From assembly GCA_003694465.1 (NCBI GenBank), contig RFKM01000173.1, positions 1 through 11,698 on the forward strand: 11,698 nt of DNA, read 5' to 3'. The notes beneath the pieces were generated by a model. The model had not been told where the DNA came from. It saw nothing but the letters and a program-made list of their open reading frames with translations, and did no database searches. Both the position numbers and the translations under genes were made by a program. Positions 1 to 8,008 of this stretch are shown here, in pieces. How positions within the stretch are numbered: the first letter of the stretch is position 1; each line of letters begins with the position of its first letter. Origin of the DNA: Alphaproteobacteria bacterium (lineage in GTDB: Bacteria > Pseudomonadota > Alphaproteobacteria > Rhodobacterales > Rhodobacteraceae).

Positions 1-96
1 GACAACCTCGATATCGGTGCGCCCCGATTCGATGATCGCCCGAAGGACGTTGCGCCCGATGCGCCCAAAGCCGTTGATCGCTACCTTGACGGTCAT
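1..96 (-). CDS. gap: Glyceraldehyde-3-phosphate dehydrogenase, N-terminal fragment (cut by window edge)
   Basis: Only the first 32 codons are visible; the gene runs off the left edge. The peptide begins [20 protein letters not shown], and NGFGRIGR at residues 8-15 is the N-terminal NAD(P)-binding Rossmann signature of the GAPDH family. The catalytic cysteine lies outside the window. The ATG at 94-96 is preceded by GGGAG on the minus strand, and only 17 bp separate it from the tkt stop codon, so it is probably co-transcribed with tkt. In a Calvin cycle operon this enzyme would reduce 1,3-bisphosphoglycerate to glyceraldehyde-3-phosphate (cbbG). Because there is little sequence, the exact paralogue and cofactor preference cannot be told. 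Identity as a GAPDH is secure; the cbb assignment rests on context. Confidence 0.9.
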   Translation of the reverse strand, partial: MTVKVAINGFGRIGRNVLRAIIESGRTDIEVV

Positions 97-113
97 GTTG
101 GTCTCCCGTTGTC

Positions 114-2105
114 TCAGATGAGGTTTTTCGCCGCCGCCGCGACGGCATCGGCGGTGATTCCGAATTTTTCATAAAGGGTGCCGGCCGGTGCCGAGGCCCC
201 GAAGCCGGTCATCCCGACGAAGGCGCCGTTGCAGCCGAGCAGTTCGTCCCAGCCCTGGCGCACCGCCGCCTCGACCCCGACGCGCGGCGCCTCGCCCAGA
301 ACTTCGTTGCGGTAGTCTTCGGGCTGTTCGGCGAAGGCCTCGAAGCAGGGGGCCGAGACCACCGCCGCGCGGATGCCTTCGGCGGCCAGCTTGTCGGCCG
401 CCGCGAGGGCGATCTCGACTTCCGATCCGGTGCCGATGAGGGTCACGTCGCGCGGGCCGTTGGCCTCGCGCAGGACATAGGCGCCCTTGGCGGTAAGGTT
501 GGTGTCGGAATGGGTGGTGCGCAGCGTCGGCAGGCCCTGACGCGAGAGCGACAGCATCGAGGGGGTGCGCTCGAGCTCCAGCGCCGCCTGCCACGCCTCG
601 GCGGTTTCGACCGCGTCGGCGGGGCGGAACACGCGGATGTTCGGCATCGCCCGGTAGGAGGCCAGCACCTCGACGGGCTGGTGCGTCGGGCCGTCTTCGC
701 CAAGGCCGATGGAATCGTGGGTCATCACGTAGATGACCGGCACCCCCATCAGGGCCGAAAGGCGAATCGCCCCGCGCGCATAGTCGGCAAACATCAGGAA
801 GGTGCCGCCGTAGGGCACGAAGCCGCCGTGCAGGGCGATGCCGTTCATGATCGCCGCCATGCCGTGCTCACGCACGCCGTAGCGAACGTAGTTGCCGGAA
901 TAATCCCCGGCCGTCACGTCTTTCATGCCGCTGGTGCGGGTGAGGTTCGAGCCGGTGAGGTCGGCCGAGCCGCCGATCGTGTTGGGCAGGGTGGCATTGA
1001 CAATTTCGAGCGCCATCTGGCTGGCCTTGCGGGTGGCCACCTTGGGCTTTTCGTCCGACAGTTTCGCCTTGTAGGCGTTGATCGCGGCATCGAGCGCGGC
1101 GGCATCGGGGCGCGACTGGTCGGCCTCGAAGGCCTCGCGCTTCGGGTTGGCGGCGAGGCGCCCTTCCCAGGCCAGACGCGCCTCGCGTCCGCGGGCCGCC
1201 ACCTTGTGCCAGGCGTCATAGATCTCCTGCGGCACGGTAAAGGGCTCGTGCGGCCAGCCCAGCGCCTCGCGGGCGGCGGCAACTTCCTCTGCACCCAGCG
1301 GCGCGCCGTGCACGTCGTGGCTGCCCTGCTTGTTGGGCGCGCCGAAGCCGATGATGGTCCGGCAGGCGATCATCGAGGGCTTGTCGGTCACCGCGCGGGC
1401 GGCTTCGATGGCGGCGGCAATGGCCTCCTTGTCGTGGCCATCGACCGACTGGACATGCCAGCCCGCCGCTTCGAACCGCTTTCTCTGGTCCATCGAGGTC
1501 GAAACCGAGGTATCGCCGTCGATGGTGATGTGGTTGTCGTCCCACATCACGATCAGGCGCCCGAGGCCGTGGTGGCCGGCAAAGTCGATCGCCTCGTGGC
1601 TGATGCCTTCCATGAGGCAGCCGTCGCCGGCGATGACATAGGTGTAGTGATCGACCAGATGGTCGCCGTAACGGGCATTGGCGAGGCGTTCGGCAAGCGC
1701 CATGCCGACGGCGGTGCTGATGCCTTGGCCGAGCGGACCGGTGGTCACCTCGATGCCCTTGGCATGGCCGTATTCCGGGTGGCCGGCGGTGCGGTAGCCC
1801 CATTGCCGGAAATTGCGGATCTGCTCCATGCCCATGTCGTCATAGCCGAGCAGGTGGTTGATCGCGTAGACGAGCATCGAGCCGTGGCCGGCCGACATGA
1901 CGAAGCGGTCCCGGTCGGGCCATTTGTCGGCGCTCGGGTCGATCTTCATGAAGCGGTTGAACAGCACCGTGGCAATGTCGGCGGTGCCCATCGGCGCGCC
2001 GGGGTGGCCGGAATTGGCGGCCTGGACGGCATCCATCGCCAGCGCCCGGATGGCATTGGCCATCTGGTCTTCCATGGTGGTGTCGATCTGGGTGTGAACG
2101 GTCAT
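114..2105 (-). CDS. tkt: Transketolase of the Calvin cycle operon
   Basis: A 663-residue transketolase (EC 2.2.1.1), the usual length for bacterial TktA/CbbT. It moves two-carbon units between sugar phosphates using thiamine diphosphate (TPP) in the cytoplasm. Visible motifs: [10 protein letters not shown] (31-40); the TPP/Mg motif GDG (160-162) ending in Asn191; [11 protein letters not shown] (261-271); GSADLTGSN (379-387); VREHG with the TPP-activating Glu413; GEDGPTHQP (469-477). The reading frame stays open about 400 bp into prkB, so the start is a choice. I take the ATG at 2103-2105 (MTVHTQ) because a GGAG lies 6 nt upstream. An ATG four codons earlier (MEPAM) overlaps the prkB stop codon as TGATG and is possible but has a poorer ribosome site. 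It lies 11 bp after prkB and 17 bp before gap, so it is almost certainly in one operon with them. The symbol cbbT would also fit. No missing catalytic residue was seen. Confidence 0.97.
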   Translation of the reverse strand: MTVHTQIDTTMEDQMANAIRALAMDAVQAANSGHPGAPMGTADIATVLFNRFMKIDPSADKWPDRDRFVMSAGHGSMLVYAINHLLGYDDMGMEQIRNFRQWGYRTAGHPEYGHAKGIEVTTGPLGQGISTAVGMALAERLANARYGDHLVDHYTYVIAGDGCLMEGISHEAIDFAGHHGLGRLIVMWDDNHITIDGDTSVSTSMDQRKRFEAAGWHVQSVDGHDKEAIAAAIEAARAVTDKPSMIACRTIIGFGAPNKQGSHDVHGAPLGAEEVAAAREALGWPHEPFTVPQEIYDAWHKVAARGREARLAWEGRLAANPKREAFEADQSRPDAAALDAAINAYKAKLSDEKPKVATRKASQMALEIVNATLPNTIGGSADLTGSNLTRTSGMKDVTAGDYSGNYVRYGVREHGMAAIMNGIALHGGFVPYGGTFLMFADYARGAIRLSALMGVPVIYVMTHDSIGLGEDGPTHQPVEVLASYRAMPNIRVFRPADAVETAEAWQAALELERTPSMLSLSRQGLPTLRTTHSDTNLTAKGAYVLREANGPRDVTLIGTGSEVEIALAAADKLAAEGIRAAVVSAPCFEAFAEQPEDYRNEVLGEAPRVGVEAAVRQGWDELLGCNGAFVGMTGFGASAPAGTLYEKFGITADAVAAAAKNLI

Positions 2106-2116
2106 GGCGGGCTCCA

Positions 2117-2989
2117 TCAGGCCTTTTTCGCGTTGGTGATCAGGCGCTCGATCATCGGGGTGAAGATCAGCTGCATGGCCAGATCGAGCTTGCCGCCCGG
2201 GATGACGATCGAGTTCGCCCGGCTCATCCAGCTGCCGTTGATCATGCTGGTGAGGTAGGGGAAATCGATGCCGCGCGGGTTCTTGAAGCGGATCACCACG
2301 AGGCTTTCGTCGGCGGTGGGAATCCAGCGGGCGATGAAGGGGTTGGAGGTGTCGACCACCGGCACGCGCTGGAAGTTGATGTCGGTCTGGGTGAACTGCG
2401 GGGTGATGCAATGCACATAGGCATGCATCCGGCGCAGGATCACGTCGGTCACGGCCTCGGTCGAATAGCCGCGATGGGCCTTGTCGCGGTGGATCTTCTG
2501 AATCCACTCGAGGTTGATGACGGGCACGACCCCGATCTTCAGGTCGGCGAGGGCGGCGATGTTCACCTCGTCGTTCACCACGGCGCCATGCAGGCCCTCG
2601 TAAAACAGCAGGTCAGACCCTTCCTCGAACTCGGCCCATTCGGTGAAATGGCCGGGGGGCACGCCGTATTTCTCGGCCTCGGCATCGTCATGCACGTAAT
2701 GGCGGGTTCTGCCACGGCCGGTTTCTCCATATTCGCGGAACACGCGCTCGAGCTCGCCCAGCTCGTTGGCCTCGTAGCTGAAATGGCTGAACCCGTGGTC
2801 ACCGGCCTTGTAGCGGCGGTCGAGCTCGGCCTTCATGTCGGCGCGGTTGTACTTGTGAAAGGCGTCGCCCTCGATCGACACCGCCTTGATGCCCTCGCGG
2901 CGGAAGATCTGGTCGAAGGTGCCCTTGACGGTCGAGGTGCCGGCCCCGGAAGAGCCCGTGACCGAAATGATGGGGTGTTTCTTGCTCAT
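2117..2989 (-). CDS. prkB: Phosphoribulokinase (proteobacterial, NADH-regulated type)
   Basis: A 290-residue phosphoribulokinase (EC 2.7.1.19, also named cbbP), which phosphorylates ribulose-5-phosphate to the RubisCO substrate ribulose-1,5-bisphosphate. It starts [20 protein letters not shown]; the P-loop GSSGAGTST is at 12-20. Residues known from work on the Rhodobacter sphaeroides enzyme are at the same numbers here: Asp42 and Asp169 (catalysis), His45, Arg49, Lys165, Arg168 and Arg173 (substrate side), and Arg31, Arg234 and Arg257 (linked to NADH activation). The length equals my recollection of that enzyme, and this is the short octameric bacterial form, not the plant/cyanobacterial form. 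An in-frame start 28 codons upstream exists but overlaps fbp. The ATG at 2987-2989 has GAGGA 7 nt before it, and that GAGGA overlaps the fbp stop codon, suggesting translational coupling. This gene is the strongest marker that the operon serves CO2 fixation. Confidence 0.98.
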   Translation of the reverse strand: MSKKHPIISVTGSSGAGTSTVKGTFDQIFRREGIKAVSIEGDAFHKYNRADMKAELDRRYKAGDHGFSHFSYEANELGELERVFREYGETGRGRTRHYVHDDAEAEKYGVPPGHFTEWAEFEEGSDLLFYEGLHGAVVNDEVNIAALADLKIGVVPVINLEWIQKIHRDKAHRGYSTEAVTDVILRRMHAYVHCITPQFTQTDINFQRVPVVDTSNPFIARWIPTADESLVVIRFKNPRGIDFPYLTSMINGSWMSRANSIVIPGGKLDLAMQLIFTPMIERLITNAKKA

Positions 2990-2999
2990 GGGTATGTCC

Positions 3000-4010
3000 T
3001 CAGGCGCGGAACAGGCCGCGGTTTCCAAACAGGGCGTCGACTTCTTCGGTCGGCAGGTCGTGATAGGCGGCAACGCGGGCCACCTTCTCGGCCGAACCGA
3101 AGACGAAGGGGGTGCGGCCGTGCAGCGTGTCGGCCTGCTGGCTCAGGATCCGGTCGTGCCCGTCGGTGGCCTTGCCGCCGGCCTGTTCGATCAGGAAGGC
3201 AATGGGCGCGCATTCGTAGACCATCCGAAGCCGGCCGCGCTCGTATCCCTTCCGGCTGTCTCCGGGATAGAGGAAGATGCCGCCCCGGCTCATGATCCGG
3301 TGGGTTTCGGCCACCAGCGAGGCCACCCAGCGCATGTTGAAATTGCGCTCGCGCGGGCCCGTTTCGCCGGCGATCATGTCGTCGATATAGGCCCGGATCG
3401 CCGGCGACCAGTGCCGGTAGTTCGAGGCGTTGATGGCAAACTCGCTCGCCTCTTCCGGAACCTTGTGATGGGTCGAGATCAGCTTCCAGGTGCAGGTATC
3501 GGGGTCGAGAATATAGCTCTGCACGCCATCGCCGAAGGTCACCACGATATAGACCTGCGGGCCGTAGATGATGTATCCGCCGGCGCGCTGTTCGTCTGCC
3601 GGGCGCAGGAACGAGCCCTGCGGGTCATCGGCCTTGGCGTCAAAGATCGAGAAGATCGTGCCGATCGAGACGTTGACGTCGATGTTGGACGATCCGTCGA
3701 GCGGATCGATCGCGAGGGCGAGGGTTCCGCCCGGGTTCAGCTCGACCACGTCATCCTGCTCTTCGGACGCGTAGTAGCGGACCTGTGTATCCTTGAGGGC
3801 CTCGGCAAAGGCCTCGTCGGCCATCACGTCGAGGGCTTTCTGCTGGTCGCCGCCGAGGTTCTCGCCGACGCCCTCGCCGAGAGATCCGCCCAGCGGACCC
3901 CGCCGGATCGTGCGGCTCAGGTCGCGCCCGACCCGGGCCAGTGCCTCCATCACCGGCCGAAGGTCGGCCGGAATGTGAGACGTGTCGTCAATGACATCCT
4001 TGGTGCTCAT
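3000..4010 (-). CDS. fbp: Fructose-1,6-bisphosphatase class I
   Basis: A 336-residue class I fructose-1,6-bisphosphatase (EC 3.1.3.11; cbbF in cbb operons). It hydrolyses fructose-1,6-bisphosphate and, in autotrophs, often sedoheptulose-1,7-bisphosphate, giving the sugar phosphates used by transketolase. The metal-binding signature is present: Glu83/Glu84 in the SEEQDD stretch, and DPLDGSSN at 103-109 with adjoining [14 protein letters not shown]. The substrate-binding part follows (GGIFLYPG 243-250, [14 protein letters not shown] 256-269, [10 protein letters not shown] 275-284). The start MSTKDVIDD is chosen over one 16 codons upstream because GGAGG stands 4 nt before the ATG at 4008-4010 and the upstream codons fall in the promoter region. 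It is the first gene of the leftward operon, faces cbbR across 104 bp, and is followed by prkB after 10 bp. Whether it also acts on sedoheptulose-1,7-bisphosphate cannot be read from sequence here. Confidence 0.97.
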   Translation of the reverse strand: MSTKDVIDDTSHIPADLRPVMEALARVGRDLSRTIRRGPLGGSLGEGVGENLGGDQQKALDVMADEAFAEALKDTQVRYYASEEQDDVVELNPGGTLALAIDPLDGSSNIDVNVSIGTIFSIFDAKADDPQGSFLRPADEQRAGGYIIYGPQVYIVVTFGDGVQSYILDPDTCTWKLISTHHKVPEEASEFAINASNYRHWSPAIRAYIDDMIAGETGPRERNFNMRWVASLVAETHRIMSRGGIFLYPGDSRKGYERGRLRMVYECAPIAFLIEQAGGKATDGHDRILSQQADTLHGRTPFVFGSAEKVARVAAYHDLPTEEVDALFGNRGLFRA

Positions 4011-4013
4011 GTG

Positions 4014-4019
4014 TCCTCC
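4014..4019 (-). promoter_or_regulatory. Ribosome binding site of fbp
   Basis: On the minus strand this reads GGAGGA, with the GGAGG core ending 4 nt before the fbp ATG. It is a near-perfect Shine-Dalgarno with short spacing. It decides the fbp start against the ATG at 4058, which has no such site. Confidence 0.75.
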
Positions 4020-4022
4020 CCG

Positions 4023-4040
4023 TCCGGCCTCCACGCCGGA
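4023..4040 (-). other. Inverted repeat (6-6-6) in the fbp leader
   Basis: On the minus strand TCCGGC is followed by the six-base loop GTGGAG and its exact complement GCCGGA. The hairpin would sit in the fbp mRNA leader, its 3' arm only 3 nt from the Shine-Dalgarno sequence. The loop carries a GGAG that resembles a second ribosome site. There is no U-run, so it is not a rho-independent terminator. A role in mRNA stability or translation is possible but unproven; short GC dyads occur by chance in such GC-rich DNA. Confidence 0.45.
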
Positions 4041-4046
4041 ACACCC

Positions 4047-4074
4047 TTGCCATCGCACGGGAGGGAGGTTTAAA
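4047..4074 (+). promoter_or_regulatory. Candidate sigma-70-type promoter of cbbR
   Basis: TTGCCA at 4047-4052 (5 of 6 to TTGACA) is followed after 16 bp by TTTAAA at 4069-4074 (4 of 6 to TATAAT). Transcription would start near 4081, giving cbbR a leader of about 34 nt. The -10 element lies on the CbbR dyad (4070-4082), which would fit the autorepression typical of LysR-type regulators. This is a consensus match by eye only. Confidence 0.35.
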
Positions 4075-4082
4075 GAATTTAA
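4070..4082. promoter_or_regulatory. CbbR-type operator (TNA-N7-TNA dyad)
   Basis: TTAAAGAATTTAA is a perfect inverted repeat (TTAAA, three-base centre, TTTAA). It fits both the LysR T-N11-A rule and the TNA-N7-TNA form described for CbbR sites (TTA-N7-TAA). It lies in the only AT-rich block of the window, between divergent fbp and cbbR, centred 66 bp from the fbp ATG and 39 bp from the cbbR ATG. It is expected to bind the neighbouring CbbR and to control the leftward operon and cbbR itself. The binding is inferred. Confidence 0.65.
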
Positions 4083-4100
4083 TAATCGGGAAGTGGAATT

Positions 4101-4108
4101 AAGAATTT
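4101..4108. promoter_or_regulatory. Second CbbR half-site copy (AAGAATTT direct repeat)
   Basis: AAGAATTT at 4101-4108 repeats, in the same orientation, the eight bases at 4073-4080 inside the dyad. The two copies are 28 bp apart. LysR regulators often bind a recognition site near -65 and an activation site near -35, about this distance apart. If so, for the leftward operon this copy would be the distal site and the dyad the proximal one, placing the fbp start of transcription around 4040. The copy lacks the full dyad, so its role is tentative. Confidence 0.4.
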
Positions 4109-4114
4109 TTTGAA

Positions 4115-5062
4115 ATGCCTCGGCCAGACGCGATAACTCTCAAGCAATTACGGGCACTTGGGGCGGTGGCGCGCTTCGGCTCGATCACCAAGGCGGCTGA
4201 GGCAATTCGCCTCACCCCGCCGGCCGTGCACACCCAGCTCAAGCAGCTGAGCGCCAATATCGGCGCGGAACTGGTGACCCGCGGCGCCAGCGGCAAGATG
4301 GTGCTGACCGAAGAAGGCGCTCTGGTGCTCGAATCGGTGCGCCGGATCGAGGTCGAGCTCGACGCCTGCGTGCGCTCGGTCGGCGAACTGCGCGACGGTT
4401 ATGCCGGGCTGGTGCAGATCGCCGTGGTCTCGACGGGCAAGTATTTCGCCCCCGGCCTGGTGATGACCCTGAAGGAGGCCTTTCCCGACATCAAGGTCGA
4501 ACTCATGGTCGGCAACCGCGAACAGACCATCGCGGCGCTGGAATCGCGTCAGGCCCACATGGCGATCATGGGTCGGCCGCCGCGGTTTCCGCTGAACCAT
4601 TCCGAGATGATCGGGCCGCACCCCCATGTGATGATCGCGCGCCCCGATCACTGGCTGGCCGGCCGGCACCCGGTGGCGCACGAAGACCTGATCGACGAGC
4701 ATTTCATCATCCGCGAGGAAGGCTCGGGCAGCCGCGCCCTCGCCCTGCGCTTTCTCGACCGGATCGGCGAGGGGCGGGTGCATGACGTGACCACGATGAG
4801 CACCAACGAGACCATCAAGCAGGCGGTGATGGCGGGGCTCGGCATCGCGATCCTGTCGGAACATACGATCATCGAGGAATTGAAGTCGGGCCGTCTGGTC
4901 AAGCTCGATGTGCCGGGCATGCCGATCGAGCGCGCCTGGTATCTCATCACCCGCGCCGATGTGCCGCTTTCGGCGGCGGCGCGGCGGATCAGCGCCCATA
5001 TCTCGCAGATGAAGGGGAGCTTTCTGCCGAAGCTGGAAGAGCTTCGCCCAGACCGGGCGTGA
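4115..5062 (+). CDS. cbbR: LysR-type regulator of CO2-fixation operon
   Basis: A 315-residue LysR-family transcription factor. The N-terminal winged helix-turn-helix spans about residues 6-65 ([20 protein letters not shown], then [20 protein letters not shown]), and the effector-binding domain follows from about residue 97 to 300. CbbR proteins activate Calvin cycle genes and sense metabolites such as ribulose-1,5-bisphosphate or NADPH, depending on the species; the effector here is not known. Its place, divergent from fbp-prkB-tkt-gap, makes cbbR the natural reading rather than another LysR. The ATG at 4115-4117 has no recognisable Shine-Dalgarno (the ten preceding bases are ATTTTTTGAA), yet no other start lies before the HTH, so translation may be weak or unusual. 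The last 74 bp overlap the 3' end of dnaE2 on the opposite strand. Confidence 0.93.
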   Translation: MPRPDAITLKQLRALGAVARFGSITKAAEAIRLTPPAVHTQLKQLSANIGAELVTRGASGKMVLTEEGALVLESVRRIEVELDACVRSVGELRDGYAGLVQIAVVSTGKYFAPGLVMTLKEAFPDIKVELMVGNREQTIAALESRQAHMAIMGRPPRFPLNHSEMIGPHPHVMIARPDHWLAGRHPVAHEDLIDEHFIIREEGSGSRALALRFLDRIGEGRVHDVTTMSTNETIKQAVMAGLGIAILSEHTIIEELKSGRLVKLDVPGMPIERAWYLITRADVPLSAAARRISAHISQMKGSFLPKLEELRPDRA

Positions 5063-7928
5063 GCATCGGGCGCAACAGCGCCATCGGGTGTGCCCGCAGC
5101 GAAAGCCGCAGCGCCATGTAGTCTTCGACGACCTGTTCCCCGAGGCTCATCTCGGGCAGGCGCACCTCGGGCTCGTCGATCACCTCGCCGTCGATGTCGG
5201 CGGCAAAGAGCGGCAGCGGTTCGGCGCCGCCGATCGCCCGCGCCTGCCACAGCGCCGCCCGCCGGTCGAGCCCCAGCCCGGCAAAGACGTCGGCTTCGGC
5301 GAGGCGGGCCAGAATCCGGGGCGGCGTGCCGGCGCGGCGCCAGACCTCCTCGACCGTGAGATAGCCGTTGCCCCGGGCGGCGGTGATCCAGTCGGCCTCT
5401 TCGCGCGCCAGCCCGCGGATCTGCCGGAACCCGAGCCGCAGCGCCAGCCCGCCCCGGCCGTCGGGTTCCATGACGTTGTCCCAGTAGCTGGCGTTGATGT
5501 CGACGGGGCGCACTTCGACCCCGTGCGCGCGCGCGTCGCGGACGATCTGCGCCGGGGCGTAGAAACCCATCGGCTGGGAATTGAGCAGGGCGCAGGCGAA
5601 GATGCCGGGGTGATGCCGTTTCAGCCAGGCGCTGGCATAGACCAGAAGCGCAAAGCTCGCCGCGTGGCTCTCGGGAAAGCCATAAGCGCCGAAGCCCTCG
5701 ATCTGGCTGAAACAGCGCGCGGCAAACGCCTCGTCATAGCCGTTCTCGCGCATCCCCCGCATGAAGCGGGTGCGCAGGGCGCCGACATTTCCCTGCTTCT
5801 TGAAGGTGGCGAGGGCACGGCGCAGCCGGTCGGCCTCTTCGGGCGAAAACCCCGCCCCGATGATGGCGATCTGCATCGCCTGTTCCTGAAACAGCGGCAC
5901 GCCGAGGGTCTTGGCCAGCACCTCGCCCAGCGCGTCGGAAGGGAAACTCACCTCTTCCTCGCCGTTTCGTCGGCGGATGAAGGGGTGCACCATGTCGCCC
6001 TGGATCGGGCCGGGGCGGATGATCGCCACCTGGATCACCAGATCGTAGAAGCTGCGCGGTTTCATCCGGGGCAGGAAGTTCATCTGCGCCCGGCTTTCGA
6101 CCTGGAACACCCCGACACTGTCGGCAGCGCAGAGCATGTCATACACGGCCGGGTCTTCCGGCGGCAGGCTGGCGAGCGTGTAGTCGAGCCGGTGATGCGC
6201 GCGCAGCAGCTCGAAGGCCTTGCGGATGCAGGTGAGCATGCCGAGCGCGAGGATGTCGACCTTGAGAATGCCCAGCGCGTCGATATCGTCCTTGTCCCAC
6301 GAGATCACCGTGCGGTCTTCCATGGTGGCGTTTTCCACCGGCACCAGTTCGTCAAGCCGGCCCTCGGTGATGATGAACCCGCCAACATGCTGCGACAGGT
6401 GCCGCGGGAAACCCTGGATCTCGTCGACCAGATCGAGCACCTGCGCCAGCCGCCGGTCGCGCCCGTCGAGGCCGATCTCGGCCAGTCGCGCCGCGCGCGC
6501 GCCGCCGCTGCCCCAGCCCCAGACCTGACTCGACATCGCCGCGATGGTGTCTTCCGAAAGCCCCATCGCCCGGCCTACCTCGCGGATCGCCCGCTTGCCC
6601 CGGTAATGGATCACGGTGGCGCAGAGCCCGGCGCGGTGGCGTCCGTATTTTTCGTAGATGTGCTGGATCACCTCCTCGCGCCGCTCATGCTCGAAATCGA
6701 CGTCGATGTCGGGCGGCTCGTCGCGCGCCTCGCTCACGAACCGCTCGAAAACCATGGTGCCGATCTCGGGGCTCACCGAGGTCACCCCCAGCGCGTAGCA
6801 GACCACCGAGTTTGCCGCCGACCCCCGCCCCTGACACAGGATCCCGCGCGAGCGGGCAAAGGCGACGATGTCGTTGACGGTCAGGAAATAGGGCTCGTAT
6901 TTCAGCTTCGCGATCAGGGCGAGCTCGTGCTCCAGCATCGCGCGCACCCGTTCGGGCACGCCCCCCGGATAGCGCCGACGCAGCCCGGCCCGGGCCAGCC
7001 GTTCGAGCCGTTCGGCGGGGGTTTCGCCATCGGCGATCTCCGAGGGGTATTCGTAGCGCAGCTCGTCGAGCGAGAAGGTGCAGCGCGCGGCAATCTCGCC
7101 CGAGCGATGCACCGCCGCCTCGTGCCCGGCAAAGAGCCGCAGCATCTCGGCCCCGGAGCGCAACCGCCGCTCGGCATTGGGCTGGGCGAGGCGGCCGAGA
7201 TCGTCCACCCGCCGCCCGGTGCGAATCGCCGTCAGCACGTCGAGCAGGCGCCGGCGCCGGGCGTGATGCATGAGCGGCTCGGCCGAGGCGACGGGGGCAA
7301 GGCCGAGCTCTTCGGCAAGGGCGGCGAGACGGGCGAAGCGGGCCGGGTCGTGGCCATCGTAGCGCGGCGCCATGACGAGATGCAGCGCCTCCCCGCCGAA
7401 GGCCCGGATCAGCCGCGCCACCTGCCCGCGCCAGCCCTCGGGAAGCGGCTCGGGCACGTGCAGCAGCAGTTCCATCCCGGCGCCGAACTCCAGCACGTCG
7501 CCCACCCGGATCAGCGCCCGGCCCTTGGGCGCGCGCCGCCGCCCCAGCGTGATCAGCCGCGTGAGCCGGCCCCACGCCGCGCGCTCGCGCGGCAGGGCGG
7601 TCAGGCTCACCCCTTCCTGGGTCACGATCCGGGCCGCCGGCAGCAGCCGCGGCACGTTGCCGATGTCGGCCGAGGGCGGGCGCGGCAGGCCCTCGGGGGC
7701 GGGCGCTCCGATCAGCCCGTGGGCGGCGTCGAAGGCGCGCCGCGCCGCCACCTTGCGCCCGATCTCGCGCAGCGCCACATGGGCGCGCACGAGTCCGGCA
7801 ACGCTGTTCTCGTCGGCGATGGCAAAGGCACGCATCCCGCCCAGCGCCGCCCGCTCGGCATATTCCTGCGGGTGCGATCCACCGGTGAGAAAGGTGAAGT
7901 TGGATGTGATCGAGAGCTCGGCGAACAT
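4989..7928 (-). CDS. dnaE2: Error-prone DNA polymerase III alpha subunit DnaE2, C-terminally shortened
   Basis: A 979-residue C-family polymerase of the DnaE2/ImuC type, used in SOS-induced translesion synthesis. The N-terminus (MFAELSITSNFTFLTGGSHP) is the degenerate PHP domain typical of DnaE2. The palm aspartates are intact: PPDIDVDF at 405-412 gives Asp407 and Asp409, and LKVDILALG gives Asp559. LCQGRGSAANS (364-374), LSQHVGGF (511-518) and FPESHAASFA (751-760) are further family motifs. PLPLF (904-908) resembles a sliding-clamp-binding motif. Family members I know run to about 1050-1100 residues with a C-terminal OB-fold; here homology stops near LSLRAHPMALLRP (942-954). The last 23 or so residues are read antisense to the end of cbbR and look non-homologous. 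So the gene seems to have lost its OB-fold region but keeps its active site. No imuA or imuB lies next to it. Whether it is functional is open. Confidence 0.9.
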   Translation of the reverse strand: MFAELSITSNFTFLTGGSHPQEYAERAALGGMRAFAIADENSVAGLVRAHVALREIGRKVAARRAFDAAHGLIGAPAPEGLPRPPSADIGNVPRLLPAARIVTQEGVSLTALPRERAAWGRLTRLITLGRRRAPKGRALIRVGDVLEFGAGMELLLHVPEPLPEGWRGQVARLIRAFGGEALHLVMAPRYDGHDPARFARLAALAEELGLAPVASAEPLMHHARRRRLLDVLTAIRTGRRVDDLGRLAQPNAERRLRSGAEMLRLFAGHEAAVHRSGEIAARCTFSLDELRYEYPSEIADGETPAERLERLARAGLRRRYPGGVPERVRAMLEHELALIAKLKYEPYFLTVNDIVAFARSRGILCQGRGSAANSVVCYALGVTSVSPEIGTMVFERFVSEARDEPPDIDVDFEHERREEVIQHIYEKYGRHRAGLCATVIHYRGKRAIREVGRAMGLSEDTIAAMSSQVWGWGSGGARAARLAEIGLDGRDRRLAQVLDLVDEIQGFPRHLSQHVGGFIITEGRLDELVPVENATMEDRTVISWDKDDIDALGILKVDILALGMLTCIRKAFELLRAHHRLDYTLASLPPEDPAVYDMLCAADSVGVFQVESRAQMNFLPRMKPRSFYDLVIQVAIIRPGPIQGDMVHPFIRRRNGEEEVSFPSDALGEVLAKTLGVPLFQEQAMQIAIIGAGFSPEEADRLRRALATFKKQGNVGALRTRFMRGMRENGYDEAFAARCFSQIEGFGAYGFPESHAASFALLVYASAWLKRHHPGIFACALLNSQPMGFYAPAQIVRDARAHGVEVRPVDINASYWDNVMEPDGRGGLALRLGFRQIRGLAREEADWITAARGNGYLTVEEVWRRAGTPPRILARLAEADVFAGLGLDRRAALWQARAIGGAEPLPLFAADIDGEVIDEPEVRLPEMSLGEQVVEDYMALRLSLRAHPMALLRPMLTPGLGEALPASAESSPSSARYGR

Positions 7929-7939
7929 GGCAAGACGGG

Positions 7940-7968
7940 AGTATATTCACCTTTTGTTCTCATTTGGA
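7940..7968 (-). promoter_or_regulatory. Candidate dnaE2 promoter
   Basis: The minus strand has TATACT (complement of 7940-7945, 5 of 6 to the -10 consensus), with a weak -35 candidate TCCAAA 17 bp upstream (7963-7968). Transcription would start only about 5 nt before the dnaE2 ATG, and no Shine-Dalgarno is present, so the mRNA may be leaderless or nearly so. The LexA-like site fills the spacer. Confidence 0.4.
7945..7959 (+). promoter_or_regulatory. LexA-like SOS box (ATTC-N7-GTTC)
   Basis: ATTC-ACCTTTT-GTTC matches the alphaproteobacterial LexA direct repeat GTTC-N7-GTTC at 7 of 8 positions. It ends 17-31 bp before the dnaE2 start codon and lies within the -35/-10 spacer, where a repressor would block initiation. 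dnaE2 is a known SOS gene in this class, which supports the reading. With one mismatch allowed, a chance hit in an 80 bp gap has a probability of a few percent, so it is likely but not certain. Confidence 0.55.
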
Positions 7969-8008
7969 GTCGCAATATGCCCCCGCCCGCCTCGCGCCAG
8001 CGGCCGGC

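Noticed and set aside
510..2258. 582-codon plus-strand frame opposite tkt
   Set aside because: Antisense to complete transketolase with all cofactor motifs; no domain recognised in the product.
2106..2507. N-terminal extension of the tkt frame by 134 codons into prkB
   Set aside because: The extension overlaps prkB, is Arg/His/Pro-rich without homology to transketolase, and a Shine-Dalgarno supports the start at 2105.
4011..4114. Riboswitch or small RNA between fbp and cbbR
   Set aside because: Only about 100 bp, fully accounted for by operator-like sites, one short hairpin and a ribosome site; no known riboswitch core seen.
4648..5250. Remnant of the missing dnaE2 OB-fold in another frame (frameshift instead of deletion)
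   Set aside because: The bases downstream of the break encode an intact CbbR C-terminus on the other strand, and the alternative minus-strand frame has no OB-fold-like sequence.
7976..8008. Possible rho-independent terminator after rppH
   Set aside because: The region is GC-rich with only 4 bp imperfect stems and no T-run on the minus strand.
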